Positions 1-9,779 of a stretch of DNA of 64,000 nucleotides are shown piece after piece. The notes under the pieces are model-generated. The model worked only from the letters and a program-made list of their open reading frames with translations, searched no databases and was not told where the DNA came from. A program made the translations under genes and the position numbers. Within the stretch, counting starts at the first letter, position 1, and every line of letters starts with the position of its first letter. Origin of the DNA: Bifidobacterium cuniculi (GTDB lineage: Bacteria; Actinomycetota; Actinomycetes; Actinomycetales; Bifidobacteriaceae); contig NZ_JGYV01000007.1 of the NCBI RefSeq assembly GCF_000741575.1, forward strand, positions 38,151-102,150, read 5' to 3'.

Positions 1-13
1 ATGCCGTCGGTCT

Positions 14-2053
14 ATGATGGGGACACTGTCCACGACCACATTCCACCCTGGGGAGGCTCCCGTGCCACGAACCGTGGAGAGCGGTGCCCGCATACCGTCC
101 GACGTGCCGTCCCGCCCGCGCACCTTCACCCACATCCGCGCCGTCGACGGCCTGCGCGCGCTCGCCATCATCGGCGTCGTCGCCTACCACACCCGTCCCT
201 CCATGCTGGCGGGCGGCTTCCTGGGCGTCACCCTGTTCTTCGTCGTCTCCGGCTTCTTCCTGACCCGCAGCATGCTGCGCCTGTTCTCCGGCGGCGGCTT
301 CCGCTACGCCACCTTCCTCAAGGGCCGCGCCAAGCGCATCTGGCCGGCGGTGCTCACCACCATCGGATTCGTGGCCGTCCTCGCCTGGGCCGCCTCCCCC
401 ATGCTGCTCATGAAGGCGCGCGCCGACACCATGCCCAGCGCGCTCTTCTACAGCAACTGGTGGTTCATCTTCCGCCACCAGTCCTACTTCGAGACCTCCG
501 GCCTGCCCTCGCCGCTGACCCACCTGTGGTACACCAGCCTGATCATGCAGTTCTACCTGCTGTGGCCGCTGCTCTTCGCCCTCGTCTGCCGCGTGGCGCA
601 CAGCAGGAAGGCGCGCGCGGCCATCCTCGTGGCCCTCATCGTCGCCTCCACCGTGGAGATGGCGCTGCTGTACCGGCCCGGCCAGGACGTCTCGCGCATC
701 TACTACGGCCTCGACACCCGCGCCGCCGAACTGCTCGTCGGCGCACTGCTGGCCGTGCTCACCGACCACGACCCGCAGTCCAAGGTCGGCCTGCAGGCGC
801 CGCACTGGCGCCGCCGACTGCAGGTCAGGGGCCGCGAGCTCGACGTGGGCACCGACACGGCCGTCAGCGCGCTCGCCGCCGCCATCACCCTCGTCTTCGT
901 CATCGCCATGGTCGCCGCGCGCGGCACCGACGGATGGCTCTACCACGGCGGCCTGCTGCTCTTCGCCTTGCTGACCGCGACGCTGCTGTGGTGCGGCATG
1001 CAGCCCGGCGTCTACGCGCGCGTCATGGGCTGCCGCCCCCTGCAGTATCTCGGCTCTCGCTCCTTCTCCATCTACCTGGTGCACTACCCGCTGCTCGAGG
1101 TGATGAACCCTGCCACCCGCACCCGGCAAATCCCCTGGTACGAATGGCTCGGCCAGTTCCTGCTCATTCTCGTGGCCGCCGAGATCCTCTTCCAGCTGGT
1201 CGAGGCGATGCACGGCACGCGCTGGCTGCCGTGGATCGCCCGCCGCGACGGCCTGGAACGCTCGCATTCCCTGCGCCGCAGCGCATGGGTGATCTCCGGC
1301 GTCGGCGCGCTCATCGCCTTCCTGCTGGTGCTGCCGCTGCCCTGGCAGCAGGTCGCCGACAGCCGCGCGCGCACCCTGCGCCCTGAACTGCAGATGACGC
1401 GCGAACAGGCGCTGGCCAAGCTCAAGGCTACGCCGAAGCCGAAGCCGACCGCCAGCCCCACGCCCAGCCCGAGCGCCTCCGCACCCACCAAGCCGACGTC
1501 TCCCAAGCCGCTGGTCAAGGCGCTCGTCGTGCCCGACAACCTCGACCCGGGCCGCTGGCAGTGCGACGCCGCCAAGGAGACGTGCAACGTGAAGCTGCTC
1601 ATGGTCGGCGACTCGGTGACCGCCGGCGTCACCGACGTCATGCGTGAGCACTTCCCGAACGCGCACGTCGACGGCGCGGTCAGCCGCCAGTTCGGCGACG
1701 GCCTGCCGATCATGCAGCAGGCGATCGCCGCGGGGGAGGACCCGCAGGTCATCGTCTACGCGCTGGGCACGAACGGCGCCGCCACCGCCGACCAGGTCGC
1801 GCAGGTCATCGACGCCGCGCAGGGCCGCCCCCTGTACTTCCTGACCACGCGCGCGCCCGTCGACTGGGTGGAGGGCAACAACCAGCTGTTCCTCCAGGAG
1901 GCGAAAAGCCACGCCAACGTGGGGGTGATCGACTGGGCGGGCCTGTCCAGGGCGCACCCCGACTACCTGTATGACGACGGCATCCACCCCAACGCCCTCG
2001 GCCAGGAGGCCTTCGTGCAGATGATGTTCGAAGCCCTGTGCCCGCAATCATGA
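14..2053 (+). CDS. OatA-like membrane acyltransferase with C-terminal SGNH domain
   Basis: Predicted integral membrane O-acyltransferase, 679 aa. An acyltransferase-3 domain (about residues 40-400) carries the typical opening DGLRALAIIGVVAYH with the catalytic His, followed by many hydrophobic segments. A Pro/Ser/Thr/Lys-rich linker (about 475-500) leads to an extracellular SGNH esterase-type domain (about 520-675) with the GDS block (VGDSVTAG), a GTNG block and the DGIHPN Asp/His block. This is the architecture of OatA/OafB proteins that acetylate peptidoglycan or surface glycans. The substrate cannot be read from sequence. The frame stays open to the window edge, so the true start may lie upstream; tandem ATGs at 14 and 17 are used here. 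Confidence 0.85.
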   Translation: MMGTLSTTTFHPGEAPVPRTVESGARIPSDVPSRPRTFTHIRAVDGLRALAIIGVVAYHTRPSMLAGGFLGVTLFFVVSGFFLTRSMLRLFSGGGFRYATFLKGRAKRIWPAVLTTIGFVAVLAWAASPMLLMKARADTMPSALFYSNWWFIFRHQSYFETSGLPSPLTHLWYTSLIMQFYLLWPLLFALVCRVAHSRKARAAILVALIVASTVEMALLYRPGQDVSRIYYGLDTRAAELLVGALLAVLTDHDPQSKVGLQAPHWRRRLQVRGRELDVGTDTAVSALAAAITLVFVIAMVAARGTDGWLYHGGLLLFALLTATLLWCGMQPGVYARVMGCRPLQYLGSRSFSIYLVHYPLLEVMNPATRTRQIPWYEWLGQFLLILVAAEILFQLVEAMHGTRWLPWIARRDGLERSHSLRRSAWVISGVGALIAFLLVLPLPWQQVADSRARTLRPELQMTREQALAKLKATPKPKPTASPTPSPSASAPTKPTSPKPLVKALVVPDNLDPGRWQCDAAKETCNVKLLMVGDSVTAGVTDVMREHFPNAHVDGAVSRQFGDGLPIMQQAIAAGEDPQVIVYALGTNGAATADQVAQVIDAAQGRPLYFLTTRAPVDWVEGNNQLFLQEAKSHANVGVIDWAGLSRAHPDYLYDDGIHPNALGQEAFVQMMFEALCPQS

Positions 2054-2223
2054 CAGCCACCGCGCAGGATGGTAAGGTAAACGGCAGGTTACGTCCGCGC
2101 CGACGGCCCGCGTCGCCAGGCGTCCCCTCGCATGGCGACACGTGCCGCCCGCCGCGGGGGGAGGCGCCCGCACGGCCTGTTGGTATGGTGGGGCGTGGAG
2201 ACAGCAAGGAGCCGACGATTCGC

Positions 2224-3477
2224 ATGAACGAGACCAACCAATCCGTCAGGGGCATCAGCCCCGAGGTTCGCCAGGCCATCGAGCAAGGCGTCCCGCGCAC
2301 CTACACCCGTGCGCAGATGCACGAGGTGCACCGCGTGATCGACGAGGGCGGCAACCCCTTCACGGAACTGGGCGAGCGGCTGCCGCGCTGGGAGGACCAG
2401 GTGGGCGTCGAACGCATCATCAACCGGCGCATCATGGAACTCGACCCACTGCCCACGCCCGCCGAGGTCCTGCAGAGCCTGCCGCTGGACGCGCACGGCC
2501 AGGAGGTCGTCGCCTCCTCGCGCGACGAGGTGCGCGGCTGCCTGTACGGGCAGGACGACCGCCTGCTGGTGATCGTCGGCCCCTGCTCCGTGCACGACCC
2601 AGCCGCCGCGCTCGACTACGCGCGCCGCCTCGTGCGCGTCATGAAGCAGGTCGAGGACGAGCTGCTCATCGTCATGCGCGTCTACTTCGAGAAGCCGCGC
2701 TCCACCGTCGGCTGGAAGGGCCTGATCAACGACCCCGACATCGACGGCTCCCACCACCTGCAGAAAGGCCTGCTGCTCGCACGCCGCACCCTGCTCGACG
2801 TGCTCGGCGCCGGCGTGGCCGCCGCCACCGAGTTCCTCGAGCCGACCAGCCCGCAGTACATCGCCGACGCCGTCAGCTGGGGCGCCATCGGCGCGCGCAA
2901 CACGGAAAGCCAGGTGCACCGCCAGCTGGCCAGCGGCATGAGCATGCCCATCGGCTTCAAGAACGCCACCGACGGCTCCGTGCAGGGCGCCGTCAACAGC
3001 TGCGTGGCCGCCTCGCAACGCCACACCTTCTTCGGCGTCGACCACCAGGGTCGCGCCAGCGCCGTGGAGACCCTCGGCAACCCCGACTGCCACGTGGTGC
3101 TGCGCGGCTCGTCGTCCGGACCGAACTACGATGCCGCCTCCGTGGCTGACGCCGTGCGCACGGTCCGCGGCCAGCTGGGGGAGGACACCGCCGCCGGCCA
3201 CGGCGTCGTCATCGACTGCTCGCACGGCAACTCCGGCAAGGACGAGGTGCAGCAGGCCGCCGTCGTGCGCGACGTCGCCGCGCGCGTCGCCGCCGGCGAA
3301 CCCGGCATCACCGGCATCATGATGGAAAGCTTCATCGAGGCGGGCAACCAGCCGGCCGCACCCCTGGCGCAGCTGACCTACGGGCAGTCGATCACCGACC
3401 GCTGCATCGGCTGGCCCGAGACCGAGCGGCTGCTATTCGAACTGGCCGAAGCCGTCCGCACCCGCCGCTGGAACTGA
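2224..3477 (+). CDS. aroG: 3-deoxy-7-phosphoheptulonate synthase (DAHP synthase, class I)
   Basis: Condenses phosphoenolpyruvate with erythrose 4-phosphate, the first step of the shikimate pathway. About 417 aa. The core matches the AroF/AroG/AroH family: LVIVGPCSVHD, MRVYFEKPRSTVGWKG, IGARNTESQVHRQLASG, GFKNATDGS and VIDCSHGNSGKD. It has an N-terminal extension of roughly 60 residues relative to E. coli AroG. I chose the ATG at 2224 because it follows an AAGGAG; the frame is open further upstream, but that extension has no ribosome binding site. The nucleosidase gene follows 17 bp downstream, so the two are probably cotranscribed. Feedback specificity (Phe, Tyr or Trp) cannot be called. Confidence 0.93.
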   Translation: MNETNQSVRGISPEVRQAIEQGVPRTYTRAQMHEVHRVIDEGGNPFTELGERLPRWEDQVGVERIINRRIMELDPLPTPAEVLQSLPLDAHGQEVVASSRDEVRGCLYGQDDRLLVIVGPCSVHDPAAALDYARRLVRVMKQVEDELLIVMRVYFEKPRSTVGWKGLINDPDIDGSHHLQKGLLLARRTLLDVLGAGVAAATEFLEPTSPQYIADAVSWGAIGARNTESQVHRQLASGMSMPIGFKNATDGSVQGAVNSCVAASQRHTFFGVDHQGRASAVETLGNPDCHVVLRGSSSGPNYDAASVADAVRTVRGQLGEDTAAGHGVVIDCSHGNSGKDEVQQAAVVRDVAARVAAGEPGITGIMMESFIEAGNQPAAPLAQLTYGQSITDRCIGWPETERLLFELAEAVRTRRWN

Positions 3478-3494
3478 CCCGAAAGGAACGCCCC

Positions 3495-4193
3495 ATGAGC
3501 ACACGCAGCATCGTCATCATCACCGCGCTCGAGGAGGAGGCCGCGCACATCGCCGAGGCCTGCGACGACGTCGAACACGTCCGCCGCGCCTCCCTCGACG
3601 TGATCCGCGGCACGCTGGCCACCGACGCCGGCGACACCCTGCACGTCGCCGTCGCCGTCGGCGGCATGGGCACGGTCAACGCCGCCGCCACCACGCAGTT
3701 CCTGATCGACCTGGCCGCGCCCGACGCCGTCCTCTTCTCCGGCATCGCCGGCAACCTCAACCCCGCGTTGCACGTCAACGACGTCGTCCTCGGCGGCACC
3801 CTGCGCTACCTGGACACCGACATGCGCCTGGTGGGCCAGTGGAAGCCCGGCACCGAGGAGTTCCACTCCGACCCCGCGCTGGTCGCGCTCGCCGAGGCCG
3901 CGCTCGACGACATGGGCATCACCCACGTCACCGGCACCATCGCCACCGGCAACTACTTCGTGGACACGCCCGAACTGTCCGCGAAGATCGTGCGCGAGAC
4001 CGGCGCCGACGCCGTGGAGATGGAAGGCGCCGCCGTCGCGCACGTCGCCGCCCGCAACGACCTGCCCGCGCTCGTCATCCGCGCGATGAGCGACAACACG
4101 GACACCGACTACGAGGAGTTCCGCGAGTTCGACATCTCCGAATACGCCGACACCGCCGCCAAGCTGGTCGTGACCATGCTGCGGCGCATGTGA
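3495..4193 (+). CDS. mtnN: 5'-methylthioadenosine/S-adenosylhomocysteine nucleosidase
   Basis: Cleaves adenine from MTA or SAH in the cytosol, part of the methyl cycle. 232 aa, the normal family length. The opening IVIITALEEEAAHI resembles the E. coli Pfs start (IGIIGAMEEE). SGIAGNL matches the ribose/phosphate loop, EMEGAAVAHVA carries the substrate-binding Met-Glu pair, and the catalytic Asp is in SDNTD. A GAAAGGA precedes the ATG. It sits between aroG and pstS with only a 41-bp gap to pstS and no visible terminator, so it could be transcribed with either. Related PNP/UDP phosphorylase members are the alternative. Confidence 0.88.
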   Translation: MSTRSIVIITALEEEAAHIAEACDDVEHVRRASLDVIRGTLATDAGDTLHVAVAVGGMGTVNAAATTQFLIDLAAPDAVLFSGIAGNLNPALHVNDVVLGGTLRYLDTDMRLVGQWKPGTEEFHSDPALVALAEAALDDMGITHVTGTIATGNYFVDTPELSAKIVRETGADAVEMEGAAVAHVAARNDLPALVIRAMSDNTDTDYEEFREFDISEYADTAAKLVVTMLRRM

Positions 4194-4234
4194 GGCACTG
4201 ACCGCACGACAGGAAAGACACGAAAGGCCGTCCC

Positions 4235-5353
4235 ATGCACCCCAAGGTCCCCCGGCGCCTGCTCGCCGCGCTCTGCGCCACCGCCATGGCGGCGGCACTG
4301 GCCGCGTGCGGCGACAACGTCGACCCCAACGAGACACCCACCCGCGACGCCTCCTCCATCGCCGGCAGCTTCGCCGGCGCCGGTGCCTCCTCCCAGCAGA
4401 GCGCCGTGGAGGCGTGGATCGCGGGATTCCAGAAGAAGAACCCCGACGCGAAGATCTCCTACAACCCCTCCGGCTCCGGCGCGGGCGTCACCACCTTCCT
4501 CACCGGCGCTACCGTCTGGGCGGGCTCCGACCGGCCGCTCTCCGACGACCAGGTGAAGGAATCCACGCAGGTCTGCGCCGGCAAGGAAGCCTTCGACGTG
4601 CCCGTCTACATCTCCCCGCTGGCCGTGGTCTACCACGTGGAGGGCCTCGAGGGCGACACGCATATCCGCATGGACGTCTCCGTGCTCGCCCGCATCTTCG
4701 ACGGGAAGATCACCAACTGGAACGACCGGGCGATCGCCGCGCTCAACCCGGACCTCAAGCTGCCCGACCTGCCCATCACCGTCGTACACCGCTCCGACAA
4801 GTCCGGCACCACCCTCAACTTCGTCGAATACCTCAAGGCCGCCGCCCCCAAGGAGTGGAAGTACGCCACCGAGGAGAACTGGCCCAACGACGTCGGCCAG
4901 GGCGCCAAGGGCACCTCCGGCGTGATCAGCACCATCGACCAGGCCAACGGCACCATCGGCTACGCCGACTTCTCGCAGGTCGGCGACCTGGGCACCGTCG
5001 ACATCAAGGTCGGCGACTCCTACACGCGCATCTCCGCCGAAGCCGCCTCCCTGGCGGTCGCCGACTCCACCCTCGAGGAGGAGTCCGCCGGCAGCAACCG
5101 CGTAGTGCTCGACATCAACCACACGACCACCACGGAAGGCGCCTACCCGATCGTGCTGGTCTCCTACGACATCGCCTGTCCCGTCTACGCCGACGCGGAC
5201 ACGGCACGCTTCGCCAAGGCCTTCCTCGGCTACGTCGTCTCCGACGACGGCCAGGAGCAGGCCATGCGCGCCACCGGCTCGGCACCCCTGCCCGACAACA
5301 TCGCCTCCCTCGTGCAGGCGTCCGTCTCCAAGATCGCCCCGGAGGGAGAGTGA
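4235..5353 (+). CDS. pstS: Phosphate ABC transporter substrate-binding lipoprotein PstS
   Basis: Captures inorganic phosphate outside the membrane and hands it to PstCA. 372 aa. A lipoprotein signal ends in the lipobox LAAC with the modified Cys at residue 25. The phosphate-binding signatures are visible: SFAGAGASSQQS near residue 45, a SGSGAGV loop, SDRPLS and HRSDKSGTT. It is the first gene of a tight pstSCAB cluster; pstC begins one base after its stop. No phoU or two-component regulator is in the window. I could not define a PhoB/PhoP-type box with confidence in the 41-bp gap upstream. Confidence 0.95.
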   Translation: MHPKVPRRLLAALCATAMAAALAACGDNVDPNETPTRDASSIAGSFAGAGASSQQSAVEAWIAGFQKKNPDAKISYNPSGSGAGVTTFLTGATVWAGSDRPLSDDQVKESTQVCAGKEAFDVPVYISPLAVVYHVEGLEGDTHIRMDVSVLARIFDGKITNWNDRAIAALNPDLKLPDLPITVVHRSDKSGTTLNFVEYLKAAAPKEWKYATEENWPNDVGQGAKGTSGVISTIDQANGTIGYADFSQVGDLGTVDIKVGDSYTRISAEAASLAVADSTLEEESAGSNRVVLDINHTTTTEGAYPIVLVSYDIACPVYADADTARFAKAFLGYVVSDDGQEQAMRATGSAPLPDNIASLVQASVSKIAPEGE

Positions 5354-5354
5354 C

Positions 5355-6305
5355 ATGAGCAGTACGCTCCATGAACCCGTCAGCGGCAAGAAGGCCGACG
5401 GCGTCTTCCGCGGCGTCGCCTACGCCTGCGGCATCCTCATCCTCGTCGTCCTGGCGGCCGTCGCCGTCTTCCTGCTCGTGCAGGCCTGGCCGCTCATCGG
5501 CGGCAACCAGGCGGACGTCTCCGAGACCATCGCCAGCTTCACCGGCGGACGCTCCACCAACTTCTGGAGCTACGTCGGCCCGCTGTTCTTCGGCACCGTG
5601 CTCGTCGCCGCGCTCGCCCTGGTCATCGCCTTCTTCGTGTCCATCGGCATCGCGCTGTTCATCTCGCACTACGCACCGAAGAAACTGGCCACCGTGCTCT
5701 CCGGCGTGGTGGACCTGCTCGCCGCCATCCCCTCCGTAATCTACGGCCTGTGGGGCGGCCTGGTGCTTGTGCCCTCCATCTACCCCTTCTGGAACTGGGT
5801 GGCCGAGACTCTCGGCTGGATCCCGCTGTTCTCCGGCCCCGCCGCCAACCCGCCGCGCACCGTGGCCACGGTGGCGCTGGTGCTGGCGATCATGATCCTG
5901 CCGATCATCACCTCCATGGCACGCGACATCTTCCAGCAGACCCCCAAGCTGCTTGAGGAGGCGGCGCTGGGCCTGGGCGCCACCAAGTGGGAGATGATCA
6001 AGCTCGCCGTGCTGCCCTTCGGCCGCTCCGGCGTCATCTCCGCCTCCATGCTCGGCCTGGGCCGCGCCCTCGGCGAAACCATGGCGGTGCTCATGATCCT
6101 CGCGCCGGGCATGCGCTACTCCATCCACCTGCTGCAGGCCTCGCAGAACCAGACCATCGCGGCGAACATCGCCGCACAGTACCCAGAAGCCAACGCGCTG
6201 GGCGTCTCCGTGCTCATCGGCACAGGCCTCGTCCTCTTCGTCATCACCTTCCTGGTGAACCTGGCGGCGCGCCGGATCACGTCGAAAGCGAGCGTGAAGA
6301 AGTGA
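5355..6305 (+). CDS. pstC: Phosphate ABC transporter permease PstC
   Basis: One of the two membrane subunits of the high-affinity phosphate importer. 316 aa with about six hydrophobic segments. The permease EAA-type loop reads EEAALGLGATKWEMIKLAVLPFGRSG. The segment AIPSVIYGLWG is the PstC signature. A GGAGGGAG directly precedes the ATG at 5355. Its TGA overlaps the GTG start of pstA by four bases, indicating translational coupling. Confidence 0.95.
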   Translation: MSSTLHEPVSGKKADGVFRGVAYACGILILVVLAAVAVFLLVQAWPLIGGNQADVSETIASFTGGRSTNFWSYVGPLFFGTVLVAALALVIAFFVSIGIALFISHYAPKKLATVLSGVVDLLAAIPSVIYGLWGGLVLVPSIYPFWNWVAETLGWIPLFSGPAANPPRTVATVALVLAIMILPIITSMARDIFQQTPKLLEEAALGLGATKWEMIKLAVLPFGRSGVISASMLGLGRALGETMAVLMILAPGMRYSIHLLQASQNQTIAANIAAQYPEANALGVSVLIGTGLVLFVITFLVNLAARRITSKASVKK

Positions 6306-7333
6306 ACAGCCCAAGCCAGCAGAACACGGGCACCCCCGTCGGCCGGGGGAGTGCGGCACCCGCCCGGGCCGCCGACGAGGCCCCCGTCATCGACTTCGAC
6401 AAGTTCAAGCCCACCCGCTCCCACGTGGCGGCCCGCAAGCGCAAGGACCTGTTCATGCGCGTGCTCATCGTCCTGGCCTTCGCAATCGCCTGCATCCCGC
6501 TGGTCTCCGTGCTGTGGACGACCCTGGCGCGCGGCTTCAGGCGCCTCAACTGGGACTTCCTGAGCCACAACATGACCAACGTCATCGGCGGCAATCCCAC
6601 GCCCTCCGGCGGCTACGGCGGCATCCTGCACGCCGTCATCGGCACCCTGGAGATCACCCTGGGCGCCATGGTCATCTCCATCCCCGTGGGCGTGCTGTGC
6701 GCGGTGTACCTCATCGAGTACGCGGGCAAGTCGCGCCTGGCGGACGCCATCCACCTACTCGTGGACGTCATGAGCGGCATCCCGTCCATCGTCGCCGGCC
6801 TCTTCGCCTTCTCCATGTTCGCGCTCCTGGCGGGCCCGGGCACCCTCAACGGCTTCGAGGGATCCGTGGCGCTGAGCCTGCTCATGCTGCCCACCGTCGT
6901 CAAGACGACCGAGGAGATGCTCAAGATCGTGCCCAACGACCTGCGCGAGGCCTCCCTCGCGCTGGGCGTCACCAAGCAGCGCACCATCACCAAGGTCGTG
7001 CTGCGCACCGCCCTGCCGGGCATCGTCTCCGGCGCCATCCTCGCCATCGCCCGCGTCATCGGCGAGACCGCGCCGCTGCTCATGACCGCCGGCTACATCG
7101 TGTCCACCAACGCCAATCTGTTCTCCGGGCAGATGACCACGCTGCCCGTGTACGTGTACCAGGAGTACTCGAAGTACCGTGCGAACTGTCCGGCGGACGC
7201 CTCGGACGGATGCGTGACATCCATCCCGATGGAGCGAGCCTGGTCCGCGGCGCTCGTGCTCATCATCATCGTGCTCATCCTCAACGTCATCGGCCGGGTC
7301 GTCGCGCGCGTCCTGGCGCCGAAGAAGAAGTGA
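6302..7333 (+). CDS. pstA: Phosphate ABC transporter permease PstA
   Basis: Second membrane subunit of the phosphate importer, 343 aa. It has a cytosolic N-terminal segment of about 50 residues rich in polar residues, then six hydrophobic segments. The PstA signatures SGIPSIVAGLFAF and the EAA loop LREASLALGVTKQRTITKVVLRTALPG (its key Gly and the helix before it) are present. I place the start at the GTG at 6302, which overlaps the pstC stop as GTGA; an in-frame open stretch upstream is a shadow of pstC. pstB follows after 15 bp with an AGGAG. Confidence 0.94.
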   Translation: MNSPSQQNTGTPVGRGSAAPARAADEAPVIDFDKFKPTRSHVAARKRKDLFMRVLIVLAFAIACIPLVSVLWTTLARGFRRLNWDFLSHNMTNVIGGNPTPSGGYGGILHAVIGTLEITLGAMVISIPVGVLCAVYLIEYAGKSRLADAIHLLVDVMSGIPSIVAGLFAFSMFALLAGPGTLNGFEGSVALSLLMLPTVVKTTEEMLKIVPNDLREASLALGVTKQRTITKVVLRTALPGIVSGAILAIARVIGETAPLLMTAGYIVSTNANLFSGQMTTLPVYVYQEYSKYRANCPADASDGCVTSIPMERAWSAALVLIIIVLILNVIGRVVARVLAPKKK

Positions 7334-7348
7334 AACCAGGAGAAGTCC

Positions 7349-8128
7349 ATGGGACAGCGAATCGACATCAAGCATCTGAACATCTACTACGGCAGCTTCC
7401 TGGCGGTCGAGGACGTCAACCTCGAGATCCAGGCGAACAAGGTCACCGCCTTCATCGGCCCGTCCGGCTGCGGCAAGTCGACGGTGCTGCGCACGCTCGA
7501 CCGCATGCATGAGCTCACCCCCGGCGCGCACTGCACTGGCGAGGTGCTGCTCGAAGGCCAGAACCTGTACGGCAAGGACGTCGACCCGGTGGCGGTGCGC
7601 CGCGACGTGGGCATGGTCTTCCAGCGGCCCAACCCCTTCCCGACCATGTCGATCCGCCAGAACGTGCTGGCCGGCGTGACGCTCAACAACCGCCGGATCG
7701 CCAAGTCGGACGCCGACGACCTGGTGGAGTGGGCACTGCGCGGCGCGAACCTGTGGAACGAGGTGAAGGACCGCCTCGACGTGCCCGGCATCGGCCTGTC
7801 CGGCGGCCAGCAGCAGCGCCTGTGCATCGCGCGCGCCGTGGCCGTGCACCCGCAGGTGCTGCTCATGGACGAACCCTGCTCCGCGCTCGACCCGATCTCC
7901 ACCCTGGCCGTGGAGGACCTCATCAACGAGCTCAAGCAGGACTACACGATCGTGATCGTGACCCACAACATGCAGCAGGCCGCCCGCATCGCCGACTACA
8001 CCGCCTTCTTCAACCTGCAGGCCGTGGGCAAGCCCGGCCACCTGGAGTACTTCGCCGACACCACCACCATGTTCAACAACCCGCAGAACGTGGAAGCCGA
8101 GCGGTACGTGTCGGGGCATTTCGGGTAG
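7349..8128 (+). CDS. pstB: Phosphate ABC transporter ATP-binding protein PstB
   Basis: ATPase that powers phosphate import on the cytosolic face. 259 aa, the usual length. Walker [11 protein letters not shown]-loop in [13 protein letters not shown] (a PstB hallmark), ABC signature LSGGQQQR, Walker [13 protein letters not shown] and the H-loop VTHNMQQA are all intact. It is the last gene of pstSCAB. No clear hairpin terminator was seen in the 180 bp before the next gene. Confidence 0.96.
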   Translation: MGQRIDIKHLNIYYGSFLAVEDVNLEIQANKVTAFIGPSGCGKSTVLRTLDRMHELTPGAHCTGEVLLEGQNLYGKDVDPVAVRRDVGMVFQRPNPFPTMSIRQNVLAGVTLNNRRIAKSDADDLVEWALRGANLWNEVKDRLDVPGIGLSGGQQQRLCIARAVAVHPQVLLMDEPCSALDPISTLAVEDLINELKQDYTIVIVTHNMQQAARIADYTAFFNLQAVGKPGHLEYFADTTTMFNNPQNVEAERYVSGHFG

Positions 8129-8307
8129 GTCTGGGTTGTTCCGTCCTGGGCTTGGGATTGGTTCGCGCCACCTGGGAAAATCACAAAAACGCACAACACA
8201 CCGTGCAACATTCCCCATACAAACCTGTGCTACATTCCCTCTGGTTCCCGTGTTCCTGCGGGGACTTCAGCAGAAGAGTTACCACGAGAAGAAAAACAGG
8301 TTTTCCT

Positions 8308-9669
8308 ATGGAGAAGTTCTTCCATTTGAAGGAGAATGGCACTTCAGTCTCGACCGAGTTCATGGCGGGTCTGACGACATTCTTCGCAATGTCCTACATC
8401 ATCATCGTCAACCCCTCGATTCTTTCGGGTGACGGCGTCGGCATGCCATGGGGCGGCGTATTCCTCGCCACCATCATCGCGTCCATCGTCGGTACGCTCA
8501 TCATGGGCCTGTTCGCCAACGTGCCCTACGCGCTTGCACCGGGCATGGGTCTCAACGCCTTCTTCGCCTACACTGTCTGCATCGGCCTCAAGTTCACGTG
8601 GCAGGAAGCACTGGCCATGGTGTTCCTGTGCGGCCTGGTCAACATCCTCATCACCGTTACCAAGGTGCGTCAGATGATCATCCGCGCCATCCCCGAGGCG
8701 CTCCAGCATGCCATCGGCGGCGGCATCGGCCTGTTCGTCGCCTATGTCGGCATGCTCAACGTCGGCTTCGTCTCCTTCGACAGCGGCGTGCCCAGCATGG
8801 CGACACTGAACAGCCCCACGTTGTGGCTCTTCCTCATCGGCCTGCTGCTGGTCATCGTCTTCACGGTGCTCAAGGTCAAGGGCGGTATGCTGCTGGCCAT
8901 CGTCATCACCACGGTCATCGGCATCCCCATGGGCCTGACCACCATGAACAACTCCATCTCCATCGGCGAGGCCTTCGGCCAGCTGCCGCAGACCTTCGGC
9001 GCCCTGTTCAGTTCCGAGGGCTTCGGCTCGCTGTTCTCCAACCCGGCCAAGCTGCCACTGGTCCTGGTGACCATCTTCGCTTTCTCCATGTCCGACGTCT
9101 TCGACACGCTGGGCACCTTCATTGGCACCGGCCGGCGCACCGGCATCTTCTCCAAGGCGGACGAGGAGTCCGCGGAGAGCGGCTCCGGCTTCAAGACGAA
9201 GATGGACAAGGCCCTGTTCGCCGACTCCATCGCCACCTCCATCGGCGCCATCTTCGGCACCTCGAACACCACCACCTACGTGGAGTCCTCCGCGGGCATC
9301 GCCGCCGGCGGCCGCACCGGCCTGACCTCCGTGATTGTCTCCTGCTGCTTCGCGCTGTCGATCTTCTTCGCCCCGGTCGTCTCCGCGGTGCCGTCCGCCG
9401 CCACCGCCGGCGTGCTCGTGGTGGTCGGCTGCATGATGGCCGCCTCCCTCAAGGAAGTCCAGTGGGACGAGATCTCCGAGGCCATCCCCGCCTTCTTCGC
9501 CTCCGTCTTCATGGCGCTGGCCTACTCCATCTCCTACGGCATCGCCGCGGGCTTCATCACCTACTGCATCGTCAAGGTCTGCAAGAAGAAGGCCGGCGAG
9601 ATCCACCCGATCGTGTGGATCGTCTCCGCGCTGTTCATCATCGATTTCGTGTGCATGGCGATTCTGTAG
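8308..9669 (+). CDS. NCS2/AzgA-family purine (adenine/guanine/hypoxanthine) permease
   Basis: Proton-driven nucleobase importer, 453 aa with about 12-14 hydrophobic segments. The N-terminal MAGLTTFFAMSYIIIVNPS is the AzgA/PbuG-type signature. MSDVFDTLGTFIGTG and FGTSNTTTYVESSAGI are the conserved substrate-site loops of TM8 and TM10. The frame is open far upstream through pstB, but that part is a shadow; the ATG at 8308 follows a short AGG and starts at the family's usual point. The 179-bp leader does not show a recognisable purine riboswitch core. Which purine is taken up cannot be resolved. Confidence 0.9.
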   Translation: MEKFFHLKENGTSVSTEFMAGLTTFFAMSYIIIVNPSILSGDGVGMPWGGVFLATIIASIVGTLIMGLFANVPYALAPGMGLNAFFAYTVCIGLKFTWQEALAMVFLCGLVNILITVTKVRQMIIRAIPEALQHAIGGGIGLFVAYVGMLNVGFVSFDSGVPSMATLNSPTLWLFLIGLLLVIVFTVLKVKGGMLLAIVITTVIGIPMGLTTMNNSISIGEAFGQLPQTFGALFSSEGFGSLFSNPAKLPLVLVTIFAFSMSDVFDTLGTFIGTGRRTGIFSKADEESAESGSGFKTKMDKALFADSIATSIGAIFGTSNTTTYVESSAGIAAGGRTGLTSVIVSCCFALSIFFAPVVSAVPSAATAGVLVVVGCMMAASLKEVQWDEISEAIPAFFASVFMALAYSISYGIAAGFITYCIVKVCKKKAGEIHPIVWIVSALFIIDFVCMAIL

Positions 9670-9679
9670 CAATCGCATG

Positions 9680-9777
9680 AGAAATCGTTCGTTTTTCTGA
9701 ACAGAATCTAGGAGCCTCCCCCGCGTCCGGACGCGGGGGAGGCTCCTAGATTCTGTTCAGAAAAACGAACGATTTCT
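9680..9777. repeat. 98-bp perfect palindrome between convergent genes (probable bidirectional terminator)
   Basis: Two 49-nt arms (9680-9728 and 9729-9777) are exact reverse complements with no spacer; I checked every position. The centre is CGCGTCCGGACGCG. It begins 11 bp after the purine permease stop and ends 3 bp before the stop of the opposing lipoprotein gene. A transcript from either side would form a 49-bp hairpin ending in U-rich sequence, so bidirectional termination is the simple reading. Normal terminators have 8-16-bp stems. Confidence 0.95.
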
Positions 9778-9779
9778 TA

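Noticed and set aside
8129..8307. Purine riboswitch ahead of the AzgA-type permease
   Set aside because: The leader lacks the recognisable conserved core and pairing of purine riboswitches.
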